Part shown: positions 1 through 8,155 of the stretch, piece after piece
How the letters are laid out: each line of letters opens with the position of its first letter
Numbering within the stretch: position 1 is the stretch's first letter
Origin: Planctomycetia bacterium
Lineage (GTDB): Bacteria; Planctomycetota; Planctomycetia; Pirellulales; Thermoguttaceae
NCBI GenBank assembly: GCA_030539295.1
Contig: JAUNSJ010000027.1
Coordinates: 1 to 45,258, forward strand
Direction: 5' to 3'
Length of the DNA: 45,258 nucleotides
The notes under the pieces: model-generated
Told to the model about the DNA's origin: nothing
Databases searched by the model: none
Seen by the model: only the letters and a program-made list of their open reading frames with translations
Program-made: the position numbers and the translations under genes

Positions 1-91
1 TATTATTTTATGAATTCGCTTTTCTGGTGTTTTTTAGAACCTCCCAAAATTTGGCACGCACCCGTCGGGAACGAGAGCAGGCCCTCCCCTC

Positions 92-119
92 TTGCCCTAA
101 AGCGAAAAAGGGGTATTAT
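92..119 (+). promoter_or_regulatory. Candidate sigma-70 promoter for the acetolactate synthase gene
   Basis: TTGCCC at 92-97 and TATTAT at 114-119 are separated by 16 bases, leaving a leader of about 140 bases before the coding start. In that leader CTGCCA (223-228) and TGGCAG (243-248) can pair just before the ribosome binding site. The -35 match is imperfect, so the call is moderate. Confidence 0.4.
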
Positions 120-266
120 AGAATAATTAAGAGGGTGAATTTTTTGCCTTTCGGAGAGAATCGTAGTAACAGGTTGAGAAGTAAGTCGGGTTCGTCGCCT
201 GACGGCTGTCTTGAATTTATCACTGCCAGACAGGAATAATGTTGGCAGAAAGAGGAGTGTCGAAAC

Positions 267-2060
267 GTGGCCAAGCAATCGCAAAGTGAGAGAACAACAG
301 AGAATACGGAAACGCGAATGATTTCCGGAGCGGATATAGCAATTCAGACACTCGTCAATAACGGCGTGACAACGATATTTGCGTATCCGGGCGGCTATAG
401 CATGCCGCTGCACCAGGCGATGACGCGATTTCGGGATAAAATACGAGTCATACTCCCGCGGCATGAGCAGGGAGGGGGGTTCGCGGCACAAGGCTATGCC
501 CGTTCGACGGGAAAACTGGGTGTCTGTATGGCGACCAGTGGGCCAGGCGCGACCAATCTTATTACCAGTATCGCTGACGCCAAGCTCGATAGCGTGCCAC
601 TGCTGGCCATAACGGGGCAGGTGACCACCGACGTTATTGGGAGCGATGGTTTTCAGGAAACGCCTATGACCGAAGTCTGCCGGAGTATAACGAAGCATCA
701 TTATCTGGTCACGGATATTGCGGACCTGCCGCGAATTCTGACGGAAGCGATTTTTGTCGCCACAACAGGGCGTCCGGGACCGGTCCTGGTCGATATTCCC
801 AAGAATATTCAGGTTATGCAATGCTATCCGAACTATAATGTGCAGATGGATTTACCGGGCTATTCCGGTAAGCCGCCCGTTGCGGAGCCCGAGGCCATAG
901 AAGCCGTTGTTGCGGCGATAGGACGAGCGAAACGTCCGCTCTTCTTTATCGGGGGCGGCACGATAACGGGTAATGCCTCGGCGGCCTTGATGAAACTGGT
1001 TGAGAAGACGGGAATTCCGGTTACGACGTCCATGACCGGGCTTTCGGCGTTTCCGCGAGATCATCGACTTGCCCTTGGGATGATCGGTATGCACGGCACC
1101 GTGCCGGCGAATCGCGCGGCTGCGGAATGTGACCTGTTAATCGGCTGCGGTATTCGGTTTTCCGACCGCGTAACCGGCAAAGTGAGCGAATTTGCCAAGA
1201 GTGCCCGACTGATTCAAATCGATATTGACCCCTCGGAGATTAACAAGATAAAGAGAACGCACCTGGGCATTGCCGCGGACCTGAAAGAAGTTCTCTCGGC
1301 GGTGGACGAGCAGTTGGGAGCGGACTTTAAGGGGAATAATCTGGACGCGTGGTACGAAAAAATCGATGCGTGGAAGCGTGATTTCCCGTTGCATTACGAC
1401 GAGAACTCGCCTTATATTCTCCCGGAATACGCAATTGAAACGCTCTGGCGTGCCACGAAAGATTCCGATGCGGTTATAACAACCGGTGTCGGCCAGCATC
1501 AGATGTGGACGACCCAGTATTACCATTTTAACACACCTCGCTCCTGGCTCTCCAGTTGCGGACTCGGAACGATGGGTTTCGGACTGCCTGCCGCCATTGG
1601 GGCCAAGGTAGCCCGACCGGACGCGATTGTCGTCGATATTGATGGCGACGGCAGTTTTCAAATGAATATTCAGGAAATGGCGACCTGTCATACGGAAAGT
1701 ATTCCGGTTAAGGTTATGCTCCTGAATAACCAGCATCTGGGCATGGTCGTGCAGTGGGAAGATCGGTTCCACGCCTCGAATCGCGCCAATACGTATTTGG
1801 GCTGTGTGACGGACCCGGAGGCTTTCGGTAAAGGCGATGGCGTCTCCCCCAAACATCGCTATCCCGATTACCCGACCATAGCCAAAGGTTACGGATGGGA
1901 TACGCTTAGCGTAGTCAAAAAGGAAGAATTGCCAGCGGCGATCGACACCATGCTCAAAAGCGACAAGCCATTCCTGCTCGACGTTCAGGTTCCTTACTTT
2001 GAGCATGTTCTGCCTATGACCCCGCCGGGCGGTACGATTGCGGACATGATTTTGAAGTGA
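267..2060 (+). CDS. ilvB: Acetolactate synthase, large (catalytic) subunit
   Basis: This thiamine-diphosphate enzyme condenses two pyruvates to acetolactate (or pyruvate with 2-oxobutyrate), the first common step of branched-chain amino acid synthesis. The 597-residue length is normal for the large subunit. The N-terminal ThDP domain carries the activating glutamate at about residue 67 in the motif RHEQGGGFAAQGYA. The C-terminal ThDP/metal motif GDGS lies at 460-463 and is followed about 25 residues later by the paired asparagines LLNN. The start is GTG, chosen because AGAGGAG lies just upstream and the next Met is inside the conserved fold. No small regulatory subunit (ilvN) or ilvC lies next to it, so it is either a stand-alone gene or its partner is to the left of the window. 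A catabolic acetolactate synthase is less likely given the strong resemblance to biosynthetic enzymes. Confidence 0.93.
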   Translation: MAKQSQSERTTENTETRMISGADIAIQTLVNNGVTTIFAYPGGYSMPLHQAMTRFRDKIRVILPRHEQGGGFAAQGYARSTGKLGVCMATSGPGATNLITSIADAKLDSVPLLAITGQVTTDVIGSDGFQETPMTEVCRSITKHHYLVTDIADLPRILTEAIFVATTGRPGPVLVDIPKNIQVMQCYPNYNVQMDLPGYSGKPPVAEPEAIEAVVAAIGRAKRPLFFIGGGTITGNASAALMKLVEKTGIPVTTSMTGLSAFPRDHRLALGMIGMHGTVPANRAAAECDLLIGCGIRFSDRVTGKVSEFAKSARLIQIDIDPSEINKIKRTHLGIAADLKEVLSAVDEQLGADFKGNNLDAWYEKIDAWKRDFPLHYDENSPYILPEYAIETLWRATKDSDAVITTGVGQHQMWTTQYYHFNTPRSWLSSCGLGTMGFGLPAAIGAKVARPDAIVVDIDGDGSFQMNIQEMATCHTESIPVKVMLLNNQHLGMVVQWEDRFHASNRANTYLGCVTDPEAFGKGDGVSPKHRYPDYPTIAKGYGWDTLSVVKKEELPAAIDTMLKSDKPFLLDVQVPYFEHVLPMTPPGGTIADMILK

Positions 2061-2069
2061 GTACCAGTT

Positions 2070-2123
2070 CCCGACTGCTCTGTGCCGAAATGACAGGCAG
2101 TCGGGCAAATTTCAAGTTTTTTT
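2070..2123 (+). terminator. Rho-independent terminator of ilvB
   Basis: CCCGACTGC (2070-2078) pairs with GCAGTCGGG (2097-2105), and a run of seven T follows at 2117-2123. The T run starts 11 bases after the stem, which is longer than usual, but the hairpin sits directly after the ilvB stop codon. Confidence 0.6.
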
Positions 2124-2131
2124 ACCGAGCC

Positions 2132-2165
2132 TGACCCCCGCACTCGTGAGGTGCTGCGGGGGTCA
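2132..2165. terminator. Perfect 11-bp hairpin between converging genes
   Basis: TGACCCCCGCA (2132-2142) is perfectly complementary to TGCGGGGGTCA (2155-2165) with a 12-base loop. It lies between ilvB and the converging GH32 gene. It could stop transcripts from either strand, but neither side has a clear U run directly after the stem. Confidence 0.5.
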
Positions 2166-2192
2166 CATAGATTCTATTTGACATAATCTTTG

Positions 2193-4304
2193 TTATGGCT
2201 GACAGACAAGCGGGGCTATTGTCAGAGACTCCAGACGAAAACGGTCCGGCTCATTTTGTCGAAGGGAAATGGTTCGTTCACGCATTTCCGGCAGGGTGTC
2301 GATAACGGCCCGGTCGTTGTTGATGCACAAGTCAACGAGGTCCGCTTGAATAATAAGGTCGAGGTCGATATGCCCGGACGAAAAATCGACGTTTTCCAGG
2401 GCGAAGTCACCGATCTGTATGCGGCGTCGGCCCGGATCGATTGTCAAAACTTTTCCTTCGGACAGGGTCCACTGACATCCAATGAGCGCGTCGCGCAGGG
2501 CGGGATCGAAGGTCAAGCGAGCTTGCAATCGCAGGTTGCCTGGCAGATGCTCCCAGAGTCGCTCCACGTCGCTGATATTTTCTTCTTTGGCACAGGGGGC
2601 GGCTGTTAGTGGAATCATTTCGGGCACGAATTTTTCGCCTAACGTGCCGTCGTTGCGCAGGACAAGTTCGTGGAAGACGGCGTGCCCGCCAAAACCATGT
2701 TCGCGAGACCAGGCACAGACAATGCGTCGATTGTTCTTCCAGGGCGCGGTTTTGGGAACGTTAACAATGCCGGGCATAATTGTGTCGTTTGCGCTTGGTC
2801 GCTCCCAAGGGCCAAGGGGTGAGTTGGCCATGCGATAGTAGCCGTTGGTATGTCCGACGATGAGGTACCAATTTTCACCCCATTGAAAGACGTCGGCGCA
2901 TTCGGGGTCGCCGTCGCGCAAGGCGTAAACGGGCTCTTCAAGAGTCCAGTGAAAGAGGTCGTCGGAGACCAGTCGAACCAGACATCCGCGACCGTACAAG
3001 TTCGTTGTAACATACATATAATGCCGGCCTGATTTCGGGTCGGTAACGACGACCGGGTCGCGTGTGCCCCAACTGAATTCGTCGGGGAGGTAGAAGAGTG
3101 GATTCTCCTGACTCTTGGTAAAATGAATGCCGTCGCTACTGGTGGAAACGCAAATGAGACCGAAAGGTGAGCGGTTACTGCCGTCGGGCATGGTAAAGTT
3201 CATGGCCCGATTTGCATAAAATGCATAGTATGTATTATTGTGAATAAACATGGACCCGGTACAAATGGAACCTTCATTTTGCTCGTCGATGGGAACGACG
3301 AACTCGGACTGATGCTGCCAGTGGACGAGGTCGGTCGAGGTGGCTTGAACCCACTGATGGGCACCGAATCCGTTTTTACAACCATGTGAAGTGCCATGTG
3401 GATTGTCGAGCAGGTACATAAAATGAAAAACACCATTGTGAGAAAACGGCATGCAGTCGGCGACCTCAAACCTGTTGGCAGGAAGCCAGTATTGAAGTGA
3501 TTCTCCGTTACCGCGATCGGTCAGTGCACGGGAATCAACACGATCAACTCCACCGGAGAGTTGTGTAATTTCTTCTTTTGATAAGGCACGATTCCACATG
3601 GCGACGTAATCCAAATCGCCGGAGAATCCGGATTCAATATTATTGGGCGTACTGTATTGAGCGCCGAAGAGCAGGGCGACCGTGGGTGCGCGCAGTTGGC
3701 CGAGTACGAAATCTTCATCGACGCACCGACCGTCGAGAAAGAGCTCCAGTTTTGCCGGAGTAATGCGAGCAATGAGGTCGTGCCACTCGGTAGCTGCGGA
3801 GTTCGGCGTGCGTGTCTCATGCAGAGGAGCTCTTGTGGTGAGCACTTTTTCGTTGTCAGTAGTACCGAGTTCGCAGCCCCAGCTCCCGTCGTAGAAAAAG
3901 AAATTCCATGCCAGTCGCTCGTGGCCGCCGTGACGCGAAACGAGGGGATAATGGTCGCGTGGAGCGTCACTGCGAAAACGAACGCAAATGGTGCGAGAAT
4001 CGCTGTCCGGAAGAAGCGGAAGAGCTGGAGCAGATTCAAAGGAGAGATAGCTGGCACTTGCAAATCTTGCAACATGTCCATCGCCGCCCCGAAGAACTGA
4101 TTCCTCTTGTTCCTTGCCTGAAAGCGGGACTCCCAGTTCTACTTTCCCGTGTGGAAGTAGTGTGCCGCCACCGTCGTTTTCCGAGGCGAACTGCCAAACA
4201 CGGTCGGCGCTGCTGAGTGGGCTTTCTGCTTGCAGGAACGAACCGCAACATAGGAAAGTGGTGAGTAACAGAAACAACGTTTTGTGATGATATTTTGTTT
4301 TCAT
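2193..4304 (-). CDS. Secreted LamG-GH32 glycoside hydrolase (fructan-type)
   Basis: Likely an extracytoplasmic beta-fructofuranosidase-like enzyme. The chosen start (ATG at 4304, 703 residues) gives a classic signal peptide, KTKYHHK followed by a hydrophobic stretch; an upstream in-frame TTG at 4322 is less convincing. Residues about 35-255 form a LamG/concanavalin-like domain, and about 275-700 a five-bladed GH32 domain plus C-terminal module. The usual first motif (N-D-P-N-G) is replaced by V-A-D-C-M-P-F, keeping the aspartate at about 283. The RDP motif (415-417) and the acid/base glutamate in DPEC (about 468) are present. This is the last gene of the minus-strand operon, 30 bases after the other GH32 gene. 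The substrate cannot be read from the sequence; levan, inulin or sucrose are family-based guesses. Confidence 0.82.
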   Translation of the reverse strand: MKTKYHHKTLFLLLTTFLCCGSFLQAESPLSSADRVWQFASENDGGGTLLPHGKVELGVPLSGKEQEESVLRGGDGHVARFASASYLSFESAPALPLLPDSDSRTICVRFRSDAPRDHYPLVSRHGGHERLAWNFFFYDGSWGCELGTTDNEKVLTTRAPLHETRTPNSAATEWHDLIARITPAKLELFLDGRCVDEDFVLGQLRAPTVALLFGAQYSTPNNIESGFSGDLDYVAMWNRALSKEEITQLSGGVDRVDSRALTDRGNGESLQYWLPANRFEVADCMPFSHNGVFHFMYLLDNPHGTSHGCKNGFGAHQWVQATSTDLVHWQHQSEFVVPIDEQNEGSICTGSMFIHNNTYYAFYANRAMNFTMPDGSNRSPFGLICVSTSSDGIHFTKSQENPLFYLPDEFSWGTRDPVVVTDPKSGRHYMYVTTNLYGRGCLVRLVSDDLFHWTLEEPVYALRDGDPECADVFQWGENWYLIVGHTNGYYRMANSPLGPWERPSANDTIMPGIVNVPKTAPWKNNRRIVCAWSREHGFGGHAVFHELVLRNDGTLGEKFVPEMIPLTAAPCAKEENISDVERLWEHLPGNLRLQARLTFDPALRDALIGCQWTLSEGKVLTIDPGRRRIQIGDFALENVDFSSGHIDLDLIIQADLVDLCINNDRAVIDTLPEMRERTISLRQNEPDRFRLESLTIAPLVCQP

Positions 4305-4334
4305 GGAAAAACTTTCGTGCAAAATTGTGAATGG

Positions 4335-6083
4335 TTAGTCTTCGGTGGAAGGGAAGATGGGGGCCATTTGCCAGGCGTCGAACGAGTCCAGAGAGGACTC
4401 ACCGCCCATGGCTTTGATGGAGACACCTGTACTGTCCTCAAGAGACGGGAAGACACGTGTTACGAGTATCTGCCGGTCGTTTGCAAAGACTTCAACAATA
4501 CTGCGATCGACGAAGATGCGAAGGCGAATGGGTTCACTGTCCGGAATAAAGACCTGTGCCTGTTCCGTAGGACGTTTGGCGGAATAGTTCAGAGAGGAAT
4601 GACTTGAGTCAAGGTCGAGAACGGTATAATAGCCAGGCCAGGGGTCAGGGCCAACGCCATGGGCGAGTGTGCCGTGGTTGGGATAGAGAACGAGCCGGGT
4701 GTATTCGTCATTATTGGCGGAGCGGAGGACTTTGATTTCAATCGCGTCTGCGGTTTGTGGCGAGATTGTAATGTTGAATTCCATCGATCGGCCCGTTACA
4801 TTTTCCAGAACGATTTCTTCATTAGCAGGCATGGTGCGCGGGGAGATTGTTATGTGGTTTCGACGAAGTGATTCGAGAGCGTCAACGGGTTTCATGAGGA
4901 GCTGGTCTTTTTCCGCAAGATTAAAGAGAATGGGTATGGACATAACACAGCCAGGCGAGGCCACCTTATCGTCGGAATTCACGTTAAAGATTGAAACAAC
5001 GCCACCGTGTCCGTCGGGGAACGCAGTGGGCGCATGGAGGCCATTGGGGCCTACGGCACCGTGGTTGAGATAATCGCCACGAGAAACGAAAAATTTGTCT
5101 TTCAATTTGTCATATTGACCAATGAGGTATTTGGCGCCCCGGGTATGGCTAAAGTGAAGGAGGATATGTCGCGCGGTCGCAGGATCGCTTTGGTCACCAA
5201 TGGGCCAGAAGTAGGGACAGGCACCATCATCCCAGATTTGAGAGGCGAAATCATTTTCGACAAATTGATGCAAATAATTCCAGTGGATGAGGTCGGAGGA
5301 CTCAAAGAGGAAGAAACCTGGATGTTGAATTCCGGCCGCATCGAGGTCTTGATTACGATTTAAAAAAGTGCAAAAATTACACTTGCAATGATAATCCGAG
5401 CTTCCTTTTCGCTGGCATCCGGCACTTAAAATATAGTACTTCCCATCTTTTTTCCAGATGCAGGAATCGAAGACATTATATTCAACCTGTTGATTTGGGA
5501 GGGGGATGACGGCAGTGCCTGAAATTTTCTCCCAATTGAGGAGAAGTGGATCGTCTGAAACTGCGACCATTGCACCGAGATGGTTCCCGTAGTAGGCGGC
5601 CACCGCACGGTCGTTATCAATACAGACTGAGCCGGACCAGCAGTTTTCCTCCGGGCCGCGATAGAGTGCCGGAGGCAGGTCGCGCCAGTGAACGAGGTCG
5701 TCACTGCAGGTGTGTCCCCATATGATGTCACCTTCAAATACGCCCTGTACGAAAAATTGATAAAACAGATGCCATTTGCCTTTATAAAATGAAAGTCCGT
5801 TGGGGTCGCCTGATTTTCCCCGGGGCGAAGTGAAATGATACAGAGGTCGATATGGGTCGGCGGCGAGCTGTTGACGGGATTCAGCGAACGATTTCAGAAG
5901 AGGGTTCGTTCGTAGCGATTCCTCCTGTTCCGGCAGAGTTTTCGGAAAGGTGTACTGCGGCAGTTCCGAAACATACGGGCTTTGAGTTGCAGCTTCGCTC
6001 TCTTCCGCTTGTGCTGTAAATGGGAGATAAGAGGAGAGCATGCAAAGTGATAATAAAAAACAGGGAGACAATATGTACTTCAT
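4335..6083 (-). CDS. Secreted GH32 glycoside hydrolase with altered active-site motifs
   Basis: A 582-residue exported GH32 protein if started at ATG 6083, which gives MKYILSPCFLLSLC and a signal peptide ending near TAQAEE. An ATG at 6101 is an equally plausible start; further upstream codons would overlap the preceding lipoprotein gene and are not needed. The beta-fructosidase motif is seen as S-G-DPNG with the nucleophile Asp at about 93, followed by WHLFYQF. The middle motif is FDSCIW (Asp about 206) instead of FRDP. The acid/base block usually reading WECPD is here DDGACPYFWP, so the normal glutamate position is alanine and Asp 285/286 lies close by. It may be a divergent GH32 clade with a displaced acid, or an enzyme of altered activity. 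It follows the lipoprotein gene closely and precedes the LamG-GH32 gene. Confidence 0.8.
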   Translation of the reverse strand: MKYILSPCFLLSLCMLSSYLPFTAQAEESEAATQSPYVSELPQYTFPKTLPEQEESLRTNPLLKSFAESRQQLAADPYRPLYHFTSPRGKSGDPNGLSFYKGKWHLFYQFFVQGVFEGDIIWGHTCSDDLVHWRDLPPALYRGPEENCWSGSVCIDNDRAVAAYYGNHLGAMVAVSDDPLLLNWEKISGTAVIPLPNQQVEYNVFDSCIWKKDGKYYILSAGCQRKGSSDYHCKCNFCTFLNRNQDLDAAGIQHPGFFLFESSDLIHWNYLHQFVENDFASQIWDDGACPYFWPIGDQSDPATARHILLHFSHTRGAKYLIGQYDKLKDKFFVSRGDYLNHGAVGPNGLHAPTAFPDGHGGVVSIFNVNSDDKVASPGCVMSIPILFNLAEKDQLLMKPVDALESLRRNHITISPRTMPANEEIVLENVTGRSMEFNITISPQTADAIEIKVLRSANNDEYTRLVLYPNHGTLAHGVGPDPWPGYYTVLDLDSSHSSLNYSAKRPTEQAQVFIPDSEPIRLRIFVDRSIVEVFANDRQILVTRVFPSLEDSTGVSIKAMGGESSLDSFDAWQMAPIFPSTED

Positions 6084-6199
6084 GGCAGTATAAAATTTCA
6101 TCCAGGGTGTGGTTGATCGATTGAGAGTGAAACAGGTTGAGAACGTGACGAGTGCCCTGTATCTGAAGTGAATTCTGTCGATACAGGGCACGAAAGTCA

Positions 6200-6655
6200 T
6201 TATTTTCTTTTGGATTTTTTTGTGAAGCGGTCGACAGTGAGTTCAACGGCGCGTGTACTCTTGTCGACGGTCACGGTCAGGTCGGAAGTTTCCGCGTTAT
6301 TGTAGCGGGCGTCAATTAATGGTTTTGACGGCTTCGGATAGATGTCATTTGTAGGGTCGTCGTCTTCATTTTGAGGGCAGGGCAAAAGTTCTTCCGCACC
6401 GACAATAGCGACGCGCCAGGTTCCTTCCGGAATGCCATTTTCATTTTTCTCGAAGCCGACGATAAAGGTTCCATCCTGCTCAATTTTCGCACGGCCGGTT
6501 TGTATCCCATTGTCGAAAATAATGACACCGCTGGTCAGGGGTGAGTGGTCGTCGTTAAAGACAACGGTGCCCGAGACGGGGACATTTTTTCCGCATCCCA
6601 CAGCGAGCAGGAGTGCGGAAAAAAGAAAACACGTTGATAGCGGCCAGGTTTTCAT
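6200..6655 (-). CDS. Small lipoprotein, transthyretin/carboxypeptidase-regulatory-like fold
   Basis: A 151-residue predicted lipoprotein. The signal peptide ends in the lipobox LAVGC with the lipidated Cys at about residue 21. The mature part starts VPVSGTVVFNDDHSPL and continues with G-x-I-x-F and GTWRVAIVGAE, the beta-sandwich pattern seen in many short planctomycete lipoproteins whose role is unknown. It sits between the DUF1559 gene and the GH32 genes. A second DUF1559-lipoprotein pair occurs at 35291-36868 in the same order, which suggests the two proteins act together at the cell surface. No catalytic residues are recognised. Confidence 0.75.
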   Translation of the reverse strand: MKTWPLSTCFLFSALLLAVGCGKNVPVSGTVVFNDDHSPLTSGVIIFDNGIQTGRAKIEQDGTFIVGFEKNENGIPEGTWRVAIVGAEELLPCPQNEDDDPTNDIYPKPSKPLIDARYNNAETSDLTVTVDKSTRAVELTVDRFTKKSKRK

Positions 6656-6694
6656 GAGGTGAACTTTCTATACGTATAAACGTGGTGTTGAGGA

Positions 6695-7816
6695 TTATTC
6701 GAAGGTAACCGCATGTCCATCGTTAACGCACGATAATTGGCGTAAAATTCTTATGGACGTTGTTGTTGAGATTCCGCGCACGGAACCATCGCCGACCAGG
6801 AAGTTACATACGGACCCGGAATGCGGGGCGCCAAAGACCATATGGGGTTCGCTAACGGTTTCAATACTGACATGTTCCGGGACAATAACGGCGTCACTTT
6901 TATCAAAAGTACGCGCCATATGAGTTACGTTTGAGCCCTCGTAGGCATCGTGTCCACCCATGAGATAGGAACATTCAGCGGTACCATCGTCACGGCAGAC
7001 GCCGTACGTCGCGTAGTTCGGCAGATGTTTTTCACCGATGAGGAGCTGGTTACTTGTACCATCCTGCCACCAGGCCATTGTATCGCGTGACTTCCAGGAG
7101 ACAATGTGCCAGATGCTCGGACTTGACGGGTCGGAGTAAGTGATTTCCGCGAGTCGGAAAGGACTTCGCAGGTTTTGCCCTTTGCCGGTCCAAGGCCAGT
7201 TGTACCACGCCTTATTGCCGTCGATGGTGATGGTGTAATCGGTTCCGGCGTCAATGCCTTGTGTGACGACAAAAGCGTAGTCACTGACAGGACCGTCATA
7301 ATGTTGAATTGTTGAAGTTCCAATGGCAGGCATTTCGCGAGGAACGGAGGGGCAATGGTAAGTGTTCACGGAGCCGAGTGCCTTTCGGTCGTCTTCGGTG
7401 AGCAGAGTGGTTGCAGAGTCCCAGTGCCACCAATGGACACCATGCAGGGCCTTAAGGTCTCTTTCTCCGCCTTGACTGTCTTTTCCTTTAAGAATAATTT
7501 CATAGAGATTATTCTGCTCCATATAAGGATAGAGGAGTGGGAAGGTTGTCATGCGGAAGACGGAGATAGCGGCGGGCGGGAGGCTGGTGCGGACATCGTG
7601 AAAGTTGTGAACGGCCAGCCCGACCTGTTTGAGGTTGTTGGTGCACTGCATGCGTCGTGCCGCTTCCCGGGCTGCCTGAACGGCGGGCAAGAGCAAGGCG
7701 ATTAAGATTCCGATAATCGCAATGACCACGAGCAGTTCAACGAGGGTAAAAGCGGCTTTTTTACAAGAGTTGTAACCTTTTTTTCTCAAGGTGGCCAGAA
7801 AATTGGTTTTTTTCAT
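6695..7816 (-). CDS. DUF1559 protein with prepilin-like N-terminus
   Basis: A 373-residue member of the large planctomycete DUF1559 family (SBP_bac_10/pseudopilin-like). After a short basic leader the N-terminus reads [26 protein letters not shown], here a prepilin peptidase site followed by the hydrophobic pilin helix and the family's conserved REAARRMQC block. Near the C-terminus [14 protein letters not shown] matches the family's closing glycine-aspartate motif. The start at 7816 is fixed by AAAGGAG six bases upstream; longer in-frame readings lack such a site. First gene of the minus-strand operon, so its surface structure may display or support the secreted GH32 enzymes. Function of the family is not experimentally settled. 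Confidence 0.88.
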   Translation of the reverse strand: MKKTNFLATLRKKGYNSCKKAAFTLVELLVVIAIIGILIALLLPAVQAAREAARRMQCTNNLKQVGLAVHNFHDVRTSLPPAAISVFRMTTFPLLYPYMEQNNLYEIILKGKDSQGGERDLKALHGVHWWHWDSATTLLTEDDRKALGSVNTYHCPSVPREMPAIGTSTIQHYDGPVSDYAFVVTQGIDAGTDYTITIDGNKAWYNWPWTGKGQNLRSPFRLAEITYSDPSSPSIWHIVSWKSRDTMAWWQDGTSNQLLIGEKHLPNYATYGVCRDDGTAECSYLMGGHDAYEGSNVTHMARTFDKSDAVIVPEHVSIETVSEPHMVFGAPHSGSVCNFLVGDGSVRGISTTTSIRILRQLSCVNDGHAVTFE

Positions 7817-7901
7817 TGTTATCTCCTTTGGTGTTTTGTGGTTGATAACCGTGTAGGCGTTGTTCTGCGGAACGCAGCACGGTTTTTTGTTTGACAATAG
7901 T

Positions 7902-7930
7902 ATGTTACAGCAGAAGGAAAAATTTGTCAA
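7902..7930 (-). promoter_or_regulatory. Promoter of the DUF1559-lipoprotein-GH32 operon
   Basis: Read on the minus strand, TTGACA (7930-7925) and TAACAT (7907-7902) are separated by 17 bases, a near-consensus sigma-70 promoter about 85 bases upstream of the DUF1559 start. A second TTGACAA at 7891-7897 on the plus strand forms an inverted pair with the -35 element and flanks the start site, so it might be an operator half. Confidence 0.65.
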
Positions 7931-8054
7931 TAAAAATTCTCATTTTTTCGGATTATTTCCCAAGAAAAACCGAGTGGCCAGAAAATCTGTCATTACAGAT
8001 ATTGTTTTACAGCGAGAAAAAGGACGTTTTTTGAAAAAATATAGGACATTTGTA

Positions 8055-8082
8055 TTGACAATTCATTCAAGATATGTAATAT
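8055..8082 (+). promoter_or_regulatory. Promoter of the FGGY kinase / glycyl radical enzyme operon
   Basis: TTGACA (8055-8060) and TAATAT (8077-8082) are separated by 16 bases, about 75 bases upstream of the kinase start. The start site lies roughly 195 bases from that of the divergent GH32 operon, so one regulator could act on both. Confidence 0.65.
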
Positions 8083-8155
8083 TTGATACGATGTTTCTGT
8101 TGAAATGTCATGAGGACAACTGTCTGGAAACAAAAAACGAGAAGGTAGAGAATCG

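Noticed and set aside
3..821. Long minus-strand frame over the start of ilvB
   Set aside because: It lies opposite the well-supported acetolactate synthase and its product is rich in Arg/Ser with no family features.
1137..2108. 323-codon minus-strand frame
   Set aside because: Antisense shadow of acetolactate synthase with no ribosome site or family pattern.
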